A stretch of DNA of 64,000 bases from Riptortus pedestris (lineage: Eukaryota; Arthropoda; Insecta; Hemiptera; Alydidae). This document shows positions 11,252 to 22,880 of the stretch, in pieces. The DNA is taken from assembly GCA_019009955.1 (NCBI GenBank), contig CM032228.1, positions 206,392,001 through 206,456,000 on the forward strand, in the 5' to 3' direction. The notes beneath the pieces are model-generated. The model searched no databases and was not told where the DNA came from. It worked only from the letters and a program-made list of their open reading frames with translations. Each line of letters starts with the position of its first letter. The first letter of the stretch is position 1. The position numbers were made by a program, and so were the translations under genes.

Positions 11252-13344
11252 GTATCCTTTTAATAATAACTATTTTATAACAGCATAGTGCTTTATATAT
11301 TAATCAAAGTTGTAGTTTTTCATTGGTTTTTGTGTTTTGCGTTACTTTTAATCAGGATATTTAAAGGAAACCCAAACTATATTTGTATTATAGAAACAAT
11401 GTTGTTTTATTCGGTTGTACTCTAAACCACCTCTATCTCCTATTCGTTTGAGTAGCTGGATAACCAGGAGTTCTAGAATAATGTAATAAAAACTTGAGAG
11501 GAGCCGCCCAGCTTGATGGCCGGTCAAGAATTTGCTTTTCGACTCTGAAGACGTGTCAGAAGAGCACAAAACATGCTGGAAAAAATAAAAGATTTTAAAA
11601 ATGCAAGTTTTTTTATTTTATTTTGATTGATTATATAGACATTAATGGATTTAACTAATTTAAACTAACATGGCCGACATTTTTAGTAATGTGTTTTAAA
11701 ACTACTATTATTGTACAAGAAAAATAATTTATTATATATTTTTTATAATTTTTTGCTTTATTCATATGTTCATTTTTTAATCATATTAAATGTTTAGTTC
11801 AGTTATCAATATTCTTTGTTTTTATTATTTGAGGTTGCATTATTGTACATGTAATTTTGTTGAGTTTATATTGGTGATTATATGACTTTTTTTTTGTTTT
11901 TATTAAGGTTTTGAGTAAGAAAAATCGCTTTTTTACGGATGCACATAAGCAAATAAATAATTCTCATTTGAATTATATATTCCATGGAAGCGCTCTTAAA
12001 TTAAAATGCATCGTTGCATTGGTAATGTTCTAGTAAAGTTTGTTTTAAATGCATCCCGGCATTCTTGCTCTAATAGTAAAGTCTGATTTAAATGCTTGGC
12101 TTACGCAGTTTACTGATTGCGTTATTTCCCCGAGAACAACTGATTAGAACTTTCTGACACGAAACTTAATTTAAACAGCTTAGGCAAATGTTTAGATACT
12201 CGAATCAACTCCTTCAGAACAGGAGTTACGTTTTACTCTCCCTCTGAATAACTTCCTTACAATTCATATTTCAAACATTCGTGTGATATTTCAGTCTGTT
12301 TAATTTAATTATCTTGGCTAAATTTTAGTATTAACGTTTTTTAGCAGTTATCGTCGTGATGCGTGCACGACATAGTTTCATATATTTTTAGGGTTCTCTG
12401 TTTCTGAAAGGGTTACTTATCTATTAAATTTGCTTCTCTATATTGTTTAATTGTTTTTATTATTTGGGGGTTTTCGGGTAATAAAATAGTATTATCTATA
12501 CAGCAGTTTCCTTTAGCTTTGTAATATTATTTTTGGTCTTTGCGGGTTTTAATTAAAATATTTCTATTGCTAATAATTTTTTCTAGTCTTATCTATTGCC
12601 AACACTTTATGGCGCTGGGGTTACTTGGGGCAGGTTACACCCAGGCTGCCACCTTTTTATTACCAGTTTGTGACTTATTTTATTTGGTAATTTGACACTA
12701 AATAAATAAAATAATGCACGTGGAAGTTAATTAATAAATTTAAATTAAAATATTAATGTAAGTATGGTTTAAAATAATTGAAAATAATAAAGGCACGAGG
12801 GAAACGACCGCACTTGGCTTATTAAGTGCATTAAGTGAAACGCTTTACCTGGTTAACCTGAGATCCCCAAATTTATTGATAGTTTAGAAACCTTAACGAA
12901 AGCAAGAATACAATTTGCAAAATACAAAGCACTATGAGAAATACTCTACAAAATGGTGTTCTGGCGAGGGCACTAAAAATGAGATCGAAAGCAACTGTTT
13001 GTCTCTTTCCTGTGGAAAGGTCTAACTTAACCCGTAACCACCCCTAACTTTAATAATTATGAAATTATATTTAGCTCAATGAATTATGTTTCATGTTTTT
13101 GTCTGTTTAAAAAGTTAGTTTAAATCCTTTAAAACCCATTGTATTTTTAAATAGTTAATAAACTCAAACACAGTTTTTTAATATGTAATTGATAATAACT
13201 ACATTATAATATATGTTATCTCTATATATTATTAACCTCTATAACATTGTTTTGAAATAATTTTTTATCATCATTTTATTTAATAGTTATTAATATAAAA
13301 TATGTTTAATGTATGTCAAATATTTTTCCTTAATAAATATGCAG
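11252..13344 (+). other. Intron 1 of the voltage-sensor gene
   Basis: AT-rich, with no element recognised. The donor is GTATCC and the acceptor is TAATAAATATGCAG. A minus-strand open frame at 11348-11569 has no recognisable domain. Confidence 0.6.
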
Positions 13345-13444
13345 ACCATTTGAATACATAATACTTTTAGTTATAGTGGTGAATTGCATTATGCTTGGGT
13401 TTGGACTTTATCTTCCTTCTGATAATGAAACAGCTCAGCTGCTT
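13345..13444 (+). CDS. Voltage-sensor gene, exon 2 (S1)
   Basis: The exon adds one base to complete a proline codon and then gives 33 codons, ending in phase 0 at a consensus donor (GTAAGT). It encodes the S1 helix: PPFEYIILLVIVVNCIMLGF, with the conserved Asn of CaV/NaV S1 (VNC). The extracellular S1-S2 loop (LPSDNETAQLL) follows, with a possible N-glycosylation site (NET). The WPPFEY junction with exon 1 is the typical CaV2 (cacophony-type) sequence. Confidence 0.8.
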
Positions 13445-14157
13445 GTAAGTAATTCACTATTAATGAATTTAAGCTAATTTTATTACAGAAAAATTGCTCT
13501 TTAGAAATTTCATCATCTGGCACTCGCTAGTTATTCATAAATCCTAAGATAGATTGTCGAGGCAATAATTATACGATTAGTTGAGCGTTGGGATCTCTAT
13601 ACAAGTCTCAATTTTTCATCGTTAGTCTTCGTGTGAGGTGAACGATTGTTTATTAAGAGTTGCATAGAATTAACGGTTCACAGTAAAGGACAAAAATAAT
13701 AGTTCATAGTGGAAAACATTTGAAAATCTCTATTACTACTGATACGTTTTACATTAATTTTCCGGCCTTATACACCACGTAAGTATGTCTTATCCTAAAA
13801 CGAATCCTTAATACAGTGCGTAATTTAATCATTGGAAGTGAAGATGTAATCTAGATTCAAAATTGAACAACTGTGAATTTAACGTAACCCATGTATAACA
13901 TCACAACGGACCAGAGCAAAAGTAGAGTTTGGAATGAAAAGATGAGCCAAAATTTAGCCCGAAATGAAATAAAGTCAGAAGTATATTGGCCTGAAGATTG
14001 AAATTGGCTGAGCAAAAAAAAGCCAGCAGAATCAAGCTTCACCTGAATTCCCTTTTTCGGAATAATACTAATAAAAGTAATATAAGTTTATTTCATTGAA
14101 AGCTAAATGATGGACTACATGTCTTTATTGAACAAGGACACACTTTACACGTGATGG

Positions 14158-14245
14158 CATTTTTTATCGATATATAACGCAGTAAATGAATGTAGCTGAA
14201 AACAAAGGAAATACATTTACATTGACATATTTAAAATTAATTCAA
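14158..14245 (+). repeat. Repeat D, copy 1
   Basis: The segment around TATAACGCAGTAAATGAATG and ACAAAGGAAATACATTTACA recurs, diverged but in the same orientation, at 15762-15850. It is about 90 bp and non-coding; its class is unknown. Confidence 0.5.
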
Positions 14246-14407
14246 ACAAAGATTTGAACAAGTGAAATCCTCCCTTACGTGTCTACTATGTTTGATATCA
14301 CTGAATTGTGAGATAAGTATGCGCTATGATACTTGGGTAATTTATTTTGTTCAGTGCGATTTGTGATTTTATTATCATGTCTTGCATGTTTTTCTTCTTA
14401 TCCATCA

Positions 14408-14418
14408 ACACACACACA

Positions 14419-14460
<42 letters not shown>
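14408..14460. repeat. (CA)n microsatellite
   Basis: Roughly 25 CA units with a few interruptions (ACAGA, ACGCA). It lies about 60 bp upstream of the exon 3 acceptor and may vary in length between alleles. Confidence 0.85.
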
Positions 14461-14462
<2 letters not shown>

Positions 14463-14521
14463 TAATATATATGTACAAACATATGTTGTATATTATTGTT
14501 TATATTGTTTTTCGTTTGTAG

Positions 14522-14661
14522 GAAAAATTTGAAATTTACTTTCTTATTACCTTCATTTTGGAAATGGTCCTAAAATGCATTGCTTATGGTTTTGCTTTAC
14601 ATCCTGGTTCATACCTTAGAAACCCATGGAATCTTATTGACTTCTTCGTAATTGTTATTGG
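14522..14661 (+). CDS. Voltage-sensor gene, exon 3 (S2-S3)
   Basis: The exon gives 46 codons plus two bases (GG), from acceptor TTTGTAG to donor GTAAGC. S2 is [19 protein letters not shown] and keeps the charge-transfer-centre pattern F-x-x-E followed by LK. The S2-S3 loop [16 protein letters not shown] is nearly the CaV domain I signature (HPGAYLRN.WN.LDF) and supplies the conserved S3 aspartate. The reading frame is uninterrupted and the phase matches both neighbours, which argues against a pseudogene. Confidence 0.85.
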
Positions 14662-15507
14662 GTAAGCACTTATATGCTGTATTAAAGTTACTTTTTTTTT
14701 GTTTATAAGTATAATGTGTTGTTATTATTGTAATATTTAATTCTGCTTTGAGGAATTTATTCGTTTTAACACCCTTAATTCTTTATTTTTTTTTAAATAA
14801 ATCGTATCTGCAAAATTAATAGTACAACTTTAGGAGCACCTTTAACCTTATAACGATTTACTTCTGATAAGAATGTTAAGTAATATCATTTTAAATCTCT
14901 TCATACAGTAAATGGATTGTACAAATATGAGTGTTTAATTTAATGAAAAAGTGTTATAAGAACTAAAATAATACTAATTGAAACGAGCTAATGAAGAACA
15001 CACAGCAAAAAAGATTAAGCTGTGTTAAAACCCAAATTAAAATAACAAATACAAGAGGATACCTAAAGGGTATTGGTTTTTTGGTTAGTTATAAACAAAA
15101 GACAGGACTGTTTGAAACGAATTGAATAATTCTGATTTATTTTCTGTTGATATACGTTTTTTGGCGAAGAAAATGAAATAGATAGTATGGGAAAGACGAA
15201 CTGTAAGAGATGATAATGGAGCCGCGATAGGAGAAAACTGCCACAGCAGTGTCAACTACTACTAACTCGCCCACTTATTCTCTGCAACCGTTCAGGAAGC
15301 AGTCGTTATTTAATCTGGGTGTGATAGGCGTGCATCTGGTAAACACAAAAATAAAGAAACGAAAAATTGCTTGTAAATAATTAGTTAAAAAGAAATAGGC
15401 CATATGAAATTAAAATGTGTAAACACTATTGGTCTATATAAGGCGACACGTTTTTATTAGGTATGCCAATCATCGCAATTCGCTTTTCCTGTTGCGTTAT
15501 TCCAGAA

Positions 15508-15712
15508 TTTAGCCATGTGAGTTAAAGCGTTGAACTTAATCTCACATGGCAAACCTGGAGTGGCGAGTTCGACTCTCGCAATAGGAATTTATTTAGTGAC
15601 GGAATTCATTAAATAAACTCCTTAGTCCCACCCTGGCTAGAAAAGGGTGAGAACCTGTAGATAAACCGTCCCAATTAGCCTTAGTTGCAAAAAGTGGACG
15701 TTAATAAATAAT
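15508..15712 (+). mobile_element. tRNA-derived SINE
   Basis: The head has a box A-like block (GTGAGTTAAAGCGTT) and a box B-like block (GCGAGTTCGACTCTCGCAA), as in pol III tRNA-like promoters. The body contains CCCTGGCTAGAAAAGGGTGA and CCAATTAGCCTTAGTTGC, ending GTGGACGTTAATAAATAATT. The tail sequence recurs at 29041-29128 (inverted) and 52356-52450, and the head at 42477-42510, so this is a dispersed family. Confidence 0.65.
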
Positions 15713-15761
15713 TAAAATGTTTATTTCAGAATATTACCCTTTTATATTATATATATAAGAT

Positions 15762-15850
15762 GACATTTTTTTCTCGAGATATAACGTAGGAAATTAATGT
15801 AACCGATAACAAAGGAAATTCATTAACGTTGACGTATTTTTAATTTGATA
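15762..15850 (+). repeat. Repeat D, copy 2
   Basis: Diverged copy of the 14158-14245 repeat in the same orientation (TATAACGTAGGAAATTAATG and ACAAAGGAAATTCATTAACG). It directly follows the SINE in intron 3. Confidence 0.5.
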
Positions 15851-16297
15851 AATCAGTATGTTTTTTTCCATGGACTAATAATTATTTGCATTTTGATTTT
15901 TTGATTCACGACGCTTAAACACGAAGAGGGGGTCATATAAGAGCATGAATGATACACAGTTTAAGTAATGCCAACTTTGTTTTTTGATGAAGTTTCTGTG
16001 GTATTAAGTTCGAAAGAATGGAATCCATCTGACTGTCCTGAAACGATGGAACAGAAGTTGGAGTGAGAAAGAGAGTTTAGCCCCAAGATAGGTGACTGGA
16101 CGATTAAAAGATGGACTTGTTAAAGTGACTGAAGTGAAATCAGAGTCAATAATTGCTGCAGAGAACTATGTCTAGCAAAAACTTTAGAGAATATTGTTTT
16201 TTTTTTTAAGTAAAATAAGTAGTGATTTGGAAATATTATTATAGTTAATACTCCATTTAAAAAATAAGTGTACATTAACAACTGTATTCATTTGCAG

Positions 16298-16398
16298 AAT
16301 TCTGTCATTCTTCCCATTGGGAATAGACCTGGACATATTGAGAATGCTTAGGGTGTTCCGTCTTCTTAGGTTGCTCAGACTTGTTAAAATTATTCGAA
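16298..16398 (+). CDS. Voltage-sensor gene, exon 4 (S4)
   Basis: The exon adds one base to finish a glycine codon, then gives 33 codons and ends after one base (CGA A) at a consensus donor (GTAAGT). It encodes the end of S3 (ILSFFPLGIDLD) and an S4 helix, LRMLRVFRLLRLLRLVKIIR, with seven basic residues at every third position (R-R-R-R-R-K-R). CaV domain I S4 normally reads [20 protein letters not shown]. Here the proline is replaced by leucine and the VSGVPSLQ linker is absent, so the sensor is unusually long and regular. Confidence 0.8.
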
Positions 16399-19300
16399 GT
16401 AAGTATTTCCTATTATATTTTTGGCTTATATAAAAAAAAAGAGCCAAGAGGTTAAAATTACATAAGTAAGTAAAAACAAGATCACTATAATTTAGTTAAT
16501 CATCCCGTCCTAAATGTTTAGAGTCACGCTTGGCATGTCTTCATTGATTAAATGTTCCCATTAATATTAATATTACTTCGATAATTAATGGCTGCTACAG
16601 ACCACTTTTCCAGCGTAACCCTACATTACCGGCAGAAACAGTAAACTTCGTTTTCCTTCTGAGTTATCTATTTGTAGTATATTTGCAGGCCTAAGAATGT
16701 GGCTCCTAGTGGGCCCATTTTTTCCCAACAAATGTTTTGAAATATATATTGATTTTTTAAAAAAAGATATATACACTTGACGGGTTGACATAACCATTTA
16801 TATGACGAATTCCTGTGTAGTAGAAAATACAGTATCCACCAGTGGATGAGTTTCTGTACCTCTTCCAGGATACCACTCCACATCATGAGGCAATTTAATA
16901 GAGTGATAATAATGTTAATTTATAACACTATATAAACAACAACAATTGATTAATTGATATAAATTACATTTTAATCCAAGGTTACGAGTGGATAGGTTCC
17001 TGCTATGATATGAAGTTTTTAATAAAAAAAAATTAATTAGATACATATTTAATCAATTCTCAAAACATTGTTTTTAATCTTGTCTGTAATATTTCGCAAT
17101 AAATGATCATAATATTAACTGTGATCATAATAGGTAAAAAAGTATATTTTTGTGTATAGAGTTAACAGAATGGAAATCTTTGTAATTGACTTAGGTACGA
17201 AACGTCACTAGTACCCACTAACTTCATAGTATCACAATCTTTATAATTTACACTGTTCTATATAAACTAAAAAAATCCAAATTTTAGCTTTTATACTTGT
17301 ATATATACTGTCTCACTTAATTGAGATGTGGTCCCAAAAAACTTATTGTATGATAATTTAACGATATGATGAATGGTATGTAACAGAAATGAAAATATAT
17401 ATAAAGAAAAAATTAATGTTTTTATAAACGATTTTCAATATTTTTTATTATTACTTATTTCATTAAATGAAATCAGCAAAAACGGTGATTTTGCGTCTTC
17501 AAGAGTCCCTCAAATAGGAAAAACATAGAATCAGAGAAATCTAAACAGTCAGAAATTAGTCTGATTGGTTTCAGTTACCCCATGAAAATGATACTCAAAT
17601 AAATGAGTGCCACAGATCTATCTACATTTAGCGATAACCATCAATTAGTTTTGGCTAAATGCAGAATTAGGTTGAGAAAATATAGTGAAATATTGTGAAA
17701 ATATGACCTATTTAAATTGTGACGATTGATGAAACACCAAATTGGGCAGAGCATATAAAGCACATGGTAAAATCGAATCTTTGCAGTTCAAGCCAACATG
17801 AATGTCTAATATAGTGAAAAACCCAAATTATTTGATAAAAATGTAATGGAGAAAATATATACCATTACATTGATTCTGTTTCTACTAACGGCGAAATTCT
17901 AGAGAAAATATCTGATGTAGATGAATATATCCTGGACTCATTTTGATGAAGAAAATCTACCACGCTCATCAGAGTTAAAACAAAAACTGGGGTTGATGAG
18001 ATACCAGCTAAACTCCTTGAGGATCTTGATTGTGTAATAAAAAAGTTACAGTTTGATTTAATCAAAAAACGTTATGAAAATGAAACTGTTGCACTACAGA
18101 ACTGCATCTCTTCTTTCACCTGGTTCTAAAAACTATTATGCATAATTAAAAATTAGACTAAGAAATAAAATTGAACACTACTTCCATGAAGATCAATTTG
18201 GATTTCGATCCAAAAGAGGAACAAGAGATGCTATTCTTGCACTAAGTGTTATTCTGGAGAGAAGGAGAGATTCCAATAAAACAACGGTAGATACATTTGT
18301 AAATTTAGAAAAAGCTTTTTATCTTTAACTGGAAACTGATGTTTGACAGCAGCCGTAAAATAGGAACAGATTGGAAAGTCTGAAGGTTAATTTAAAAAAA
18401 AAGTACAAAAACAGGAGCACAGAAATAAATCATTTGTAATGAGAGATAGTGTGAAGCTAAAATTAAGAAAGATAACCATGGTACCCACAATCACCTTATA
18501 TGTTCAATTTGTTCATTGAAGATGCAACAATAAAAATGAAAGAAAGAATCGAGGGCATATATATAGCAAATCCCATTCAGTGCATCAGATTTGCAGATGA
18601 TATTGCACTAGAAAAGCCTAAAGAGGAAGTGAATGTAATGCTGCAAGTCCTAAAGGACACTCAAGATCAGTTTAAACTCAAGATAAACACTCATAAAACA
18701 AAAGTTTTCTTTGATGAAAAAAAAACACACACCGGGAATATAATTAATAAGATTAGAAACATGGGCAATAACCTTTGAAAACACTAGCCAGCATATGAGA
18801 ATGGGCACCAAAGAAATGTTTGCCAAGTCATTCGTTTAGACTATAATGCTTTACAGTAGCGAAAGTTGAGCTTCTTTCGAATGAGAAAATAACAGATTAG
18901 AAGCAATGGAAATGTGAATTAGGCGCAAAATCACCAGGACTAGTTAGACTTGAAAAACATCTAACGTATAAGTTCTAAATGAGGTAAGGAGGGAAAAAAG
19001 TCATCAAGCCATGGAAAAAAGGAGGGTGAGACATCTTATGCATACCATAAGGCACAAAATTCCATCACAAATATATATGAAAGTAATGCCATTGAAAATA
19101 GGAGAAGAGGGAGAAATAGGAAGTCATTTTAAATAAAGAATCAAACATCTCATGGATTTTTGTGGGCTCAGTAATATGAAGAGAGCAGCTCCCAAAAGAA
19201 CACAATGGTTGCAATTACAAGAATAGCTTTTAGAAATATTTCAACGTACCTCAACATATATTAAATTCTTAGTCTTAGGGAAGGAGTGAGTTTTACATAA

Positions 19301-19671
19301 TATGATACTTTTATAATGTCTGAGAGGATCATACTTACATTAATTCCTCTTATAACCCCATTACATTATATTTCTATTGCAGTAAATGGATCCTCGAGTT
19401 AATATTAATTTTATATTTTTAATATGCTGACTACTTTTTTATGTATGTAATATTTTTATGTTACATTATAATATTTATGTAATATTAAATAAAAAAAACA
19501 AGCTTTTTACTGTAAATAATTGATGCTCTGAGATCCGCAAGAGCAGTCACAAAGGCTGCAAATGAAATGCCTCACTTACATCTGGAACAATTTAAAAAAA
19601 AGGGAGAATAGTGATGACAAGGAGTAAATAAAAATATATATTATTAAAACAAAATTATCTTGCATTTTCAG
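16399..19671 (+). other. Intron 4, with a decayed LINE
   Basis: AT-rich; the only element is the RTE-like reverse transcriptase relic at 17840-19230. No missed exon encoding an S4-S5 linker or pore was found by eye. Confidence 0.5.
17840..19230 (+). pseudogene. Decayed RTE-like non-LTR reverse transcriptase
   Basis: Several frames carry remnants of a LINE reverse transcriptase. At about 18195-18320 the peptide reads DQFGFRSKRGTRDAI and then FVNLEKAFY, the fingers motif and motif A, with the catalytic Asp of motif A lost (VDxEKAFD expected). At 18586-18612 IRFADDIAL is motif C with both catalytic Asp present. Further degraded C-terminal sequence follows: RHLMHTIRHKI near 19030, then a Lys/Arg-rich end and stop near 19226. 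Stops and frameshifts throughout show it is dead. The GTRDAI and FADDIAL wording suggests the RTE clade. It lies in an intron in the same orientation as the gene. Confidence 0.7.
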
Positions 19672-19737
19672 AAGTTTGCTCATTTCGTCGTAACAAGAAG
19701 ACGGCTGATAATTCGTTTATTCAGGTTCATTTACATA
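19672..19737 (+). CDS. Voltage-sensor gene, exon 5 (post-S4)
   Basis: Candidate next exon: acceptor TTGCATTTTCAG, 66 bp, donor GTAAGT. With the single base left by exon 4 it reads KVCSFRRNKKTADNSFIQVH plus two more codons and one base, with no stop. The phase 1-in, phase 1-out structure fits exactly. The peptide is basic and polar and does not resemble a CaV/NaV S4-S5 linker. Another frame is also open but has the wrong phase. If this exon is real, the protein leaves the channel fold directly after S4. Confidence 0.55.
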
Positions 19738-22700
19738 GTAAGTGAAGTTCTTATCTAGTTGTAAATTCAAATTTTAAAGATACTACCTGAGAAAATAACT
19801 AAAGCTTTAGATCTTCATGAATTTCTTAATTCTAAAACTTATATTTTATGTGAATGAATTTATAAAGCAGTAGGTCTATTTTTTTTAGCTTCATACCTAC
19901 TTATTTATTACATAAAAGTCGTTTGAAATCGGTTTTCGAATTGGAATAGTACATTGAATATTAAAATATTTTTGATGGGGAGTCAATATTTACAGTAATT
20001 GAATTTTACGAAATGTTGGCTATCAATAATATCCTGAATAATTTTATGAATCGATAAATGGAATAATTTAAAAATAACATCAAGGTATTCGTGAATGAAA
20101 TAATTGAAAACATTACATGAATGTATTGGGAACTGAAATATTTGTAACAGGTATGACATTTGAAATTAAAGAATTTTAAACTTTTACCAATAAATGAGTG
20201 CACATTTGAAATGGTTTTATATACATATTTTGTGTAGTTGTCATACGCCTTTGAGTATGCCAAGATAATGATATATTTTAAATTGATTTAATAGTGTTCA
20301 CTAGTATTTAATGGTTTGAACAATTGTTTACCAAAAGGAAAACGAGAAATATTGTTTTATATATTGTCATTTAATAGATCTATAAAATAAAATACTCGAT
20401 TCAAGCTGATGTCTGAAAAGGAGAATCATCTACAAAGGTTAAAAATGTTTTCAAAAGCGGCTCTTACAGAAAGAGGCATTTCTCAATCTCGACATTTATT
20501 TTATTCTCGGATGAAAGTCATATATATGTATATATGATATCTAGATTCTATATGAGATATCTATTTAGTTTTTTCAAGGTCTTCTTACGTGAATTTTGTT
20601 ACTAAAAATTAAATTATTCCTTTTACTGCTAGAGAGCGCTGTTTATTTAACTTTCGATATATTTTGGTATTTGGTCTATTTAAGTAGGAGAGTGCCTATT
20701 TAAGACCACAATAAAGGAAAGCATTTTTCTTTCTTATTTAAGTTTTTTGGAGTGGACGGTCTTTCGCCATTAACGAACGAATGTCATTAAGTAGATCTGG
20801 AATGTTCCAAATGAAAAGAACTTCGTTTATTGACTAAACTATTAAAATGCTTGTTTTTCTTTAATGCTTATGATGAGCCGTTAAGTCCTTCATCACTTCT
20901 ATGTCCACATGCTGCACTATTTTTACCAATCATGTTATATTTTTTTTTTAATTTTATAATTTTATATTTTTAAGGCCTACCAAGAGTCTATTCATTTCTT
21001 TCATCGTGAAGGTTTCTTCTCTATTTTAAACACTTGCTATTATTTAGAAACAATCAGGTTGGTAATAAGTTGGTTGTAATCAGTGTGTAATGGCGTCTCA
21101 TTGAAACTAATAATTTCTAAATATCTTTTACCGACAGAATGTCTCAATATTGAAACTTCATAATGCGATATTCTTCCTGATGCAACCATTCCATTTCTGG
21201 GCCTACCTTGGGATCAGTTCATAAAAGGCAGGTTGCTTTTTAAAGCACTCTTTTGAGTGGAGTTATGGGTTTGAAATAATAGCATGGTTTTTAATTTTTT
21301 TATGTTAATTTTAACTAGTTAGTGATTAATCTGTGTGGCGTCTTGATTGTGGTAAAAAACTATTCTATTGATTGTTAATATTTATTAACAATTATATTAT
21401 GACTATAATATAATATTATATTATGCCTGTGACGATTGGTATTAACAAAATGAACATTGTTTTCTTTGTTGTATAATTGTATTTTGGCTTTATTTATAAC
21501 TGATTTCTAAACTATTTAATTCTTAAAGTTATTATATACTCATTAAATATAATTAACATTTATTCAATGAAATTTTTGTTACCTGAGACTCGGAATGTCA
21601 GTTCATTCATAACCTGGTGTATTACGGTTATAATTCGGCGTTTCATTATGCCATCGTCGGGTACTTGGTAAGGCAATTAAAAATCCAGGAGGACGGGTAT
21701 AAACAACAAACAAAAATGTTTGTAACTGGAAACAAAAATAAATTGAAATTTATTCAGGAGTTGTCCGGAAAGTTCGTAGAGATTTTGAAAACAAAGTTAT
21801 ACCTAAATTCTTTCAACTCAAAATGAATAAAATGGTTATTTTTGTTTATACACCATTAATCCTCTAAGATCATTAATTTATCTTTATCAAGAGTAAGTAT
21901 GTCTAGTTTCTGGTATATGAACATGGGCAACGATAAAGTCCATTTACGGGAAATTATGCTTTTCTTTTTTTAAAAAAGGAAAATAATGCAGCCCAAATCG
22001 CACATAAGATTCGGTGACGACTTAGTTGCACAGTTCAGAAGTGGTTTCCATGGTTTAGGTCGGGTGGGGGGGGGGGGTTACCCGGAATGGCCGTCTCCTG
22101 GATGGCCGAAATTTAACGAAACATATTGGGGATATCACGGCTGTTGTGACAAAAAATCTGCGATAAAACTCTGGAATTAAATTACTCCATATCGGTCGTT
22201 TTTGAACACCTGAAGAAGGCTGGTTGCGTCTGTCGGTACAATGTTCATACAGTTTTTCAAATTCCTTTTGATGAGTACCGATGTACAAAATATTTCGGAC
22301 ATATTATGGTCCCATAGTTATACTCCTATGTTATCTCATATTTTGTCTTTTGGGCCTTTGTGTATTTTAGTTCCACGATAAAGGATATTTCTTATCTGAA
22401 ATGTAGGCGATTATATCCTTCTAAGAGACTTTCTTTGTGACCAATAAGTGCATTACATTCATATAATAAACCTCATTCATGATTTGTGAGATGTAAGCTA
22501 AAATTATCAATTGAGGGTCACTTTTTTTGCGTGCGGTGACTGTTCGTAAAAATAACGAATTCATTATGACATAGTGGGTGTAAAGTGTCAGGAGTGAACG
22601 AGAGGGCCACATGGCCTTGCTAAGCCATAAAAATGCAATGAAACCACTTTTCTTGTTTAGACCACGGATATTCCTGATTCGTGTTGTCGCGACTGCAAAT

Positions 22701-22880
22701 TTACAAGTTAACCTCCTGGATCCGGCCACTTGTTCAACCTAATTCACGCTCGTCGTGTAGAATTAATTTAAGTCTTCATGTTCTTGTGTTTTTACTTTTT
22801 ATACGTTTTATTCTTTTAATATTTTATTGACCAGTTGTGGATGAGGGCCACTCAGTAAGGAGTGCCGTAGTCTCCCGTAA
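19738..22880 (+). other. Non-coding region after exon 5
   Basis: AT-rich sequence with no clear exon. It holds a possible DDE transposase relic at 21986-22290. A minus-strand open frame of 102 codons at 22421-22729 has no recognised domain. Confidence 0.45.
21986..22290 (+). pseudogene. Possible relic of a Tc1/mariner-like DDE transposase
   Basis: The open frame contains FGDDLVAQFRSGFHGLGRVG followed by GGGYPEWPSP and ETYWGYHG. The order resembles the C-terminal part of IS630/Tc1-type transposases (V..F...F...IGRGGP.EWP.RSPDL..LDF.LWGY). The expected RSPDLTPLDF with the third catalytic Asp is not intact. The match is short and based on pattern alone, so this is tentative. Confidence 0.3.

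Larger units (their letters stand above)
13445..14521 (+). other. Intron 2, with a (CA)n tract and repeat D copy
   Basis: Contains a CA/TG microsatellite at about 14408-14460 close to the acceptor, and one copy of a diverged repeat (D, 14158-14245) seen again in intron 3. Open frames of Thr-His runs at 14333-14532 are products of the microsatellite. Confidence 0.6.
14662..16297 (+). other. Intron 3, carrying a SINE and repeat D
   Basis: AT-rich. It contains a tRNA-derived SINE (15508-15712) and the second repeat D copy (15762-15850). The rest is unremarkable. Confidence 0.6.

Noticed and set aside
19672..19737. Alternative reading of exon 5 with an Arg/Phe-rich helix (FAHFVVTRRR)
   Set aside because: Open, but out of phase with the base left by exon 4.
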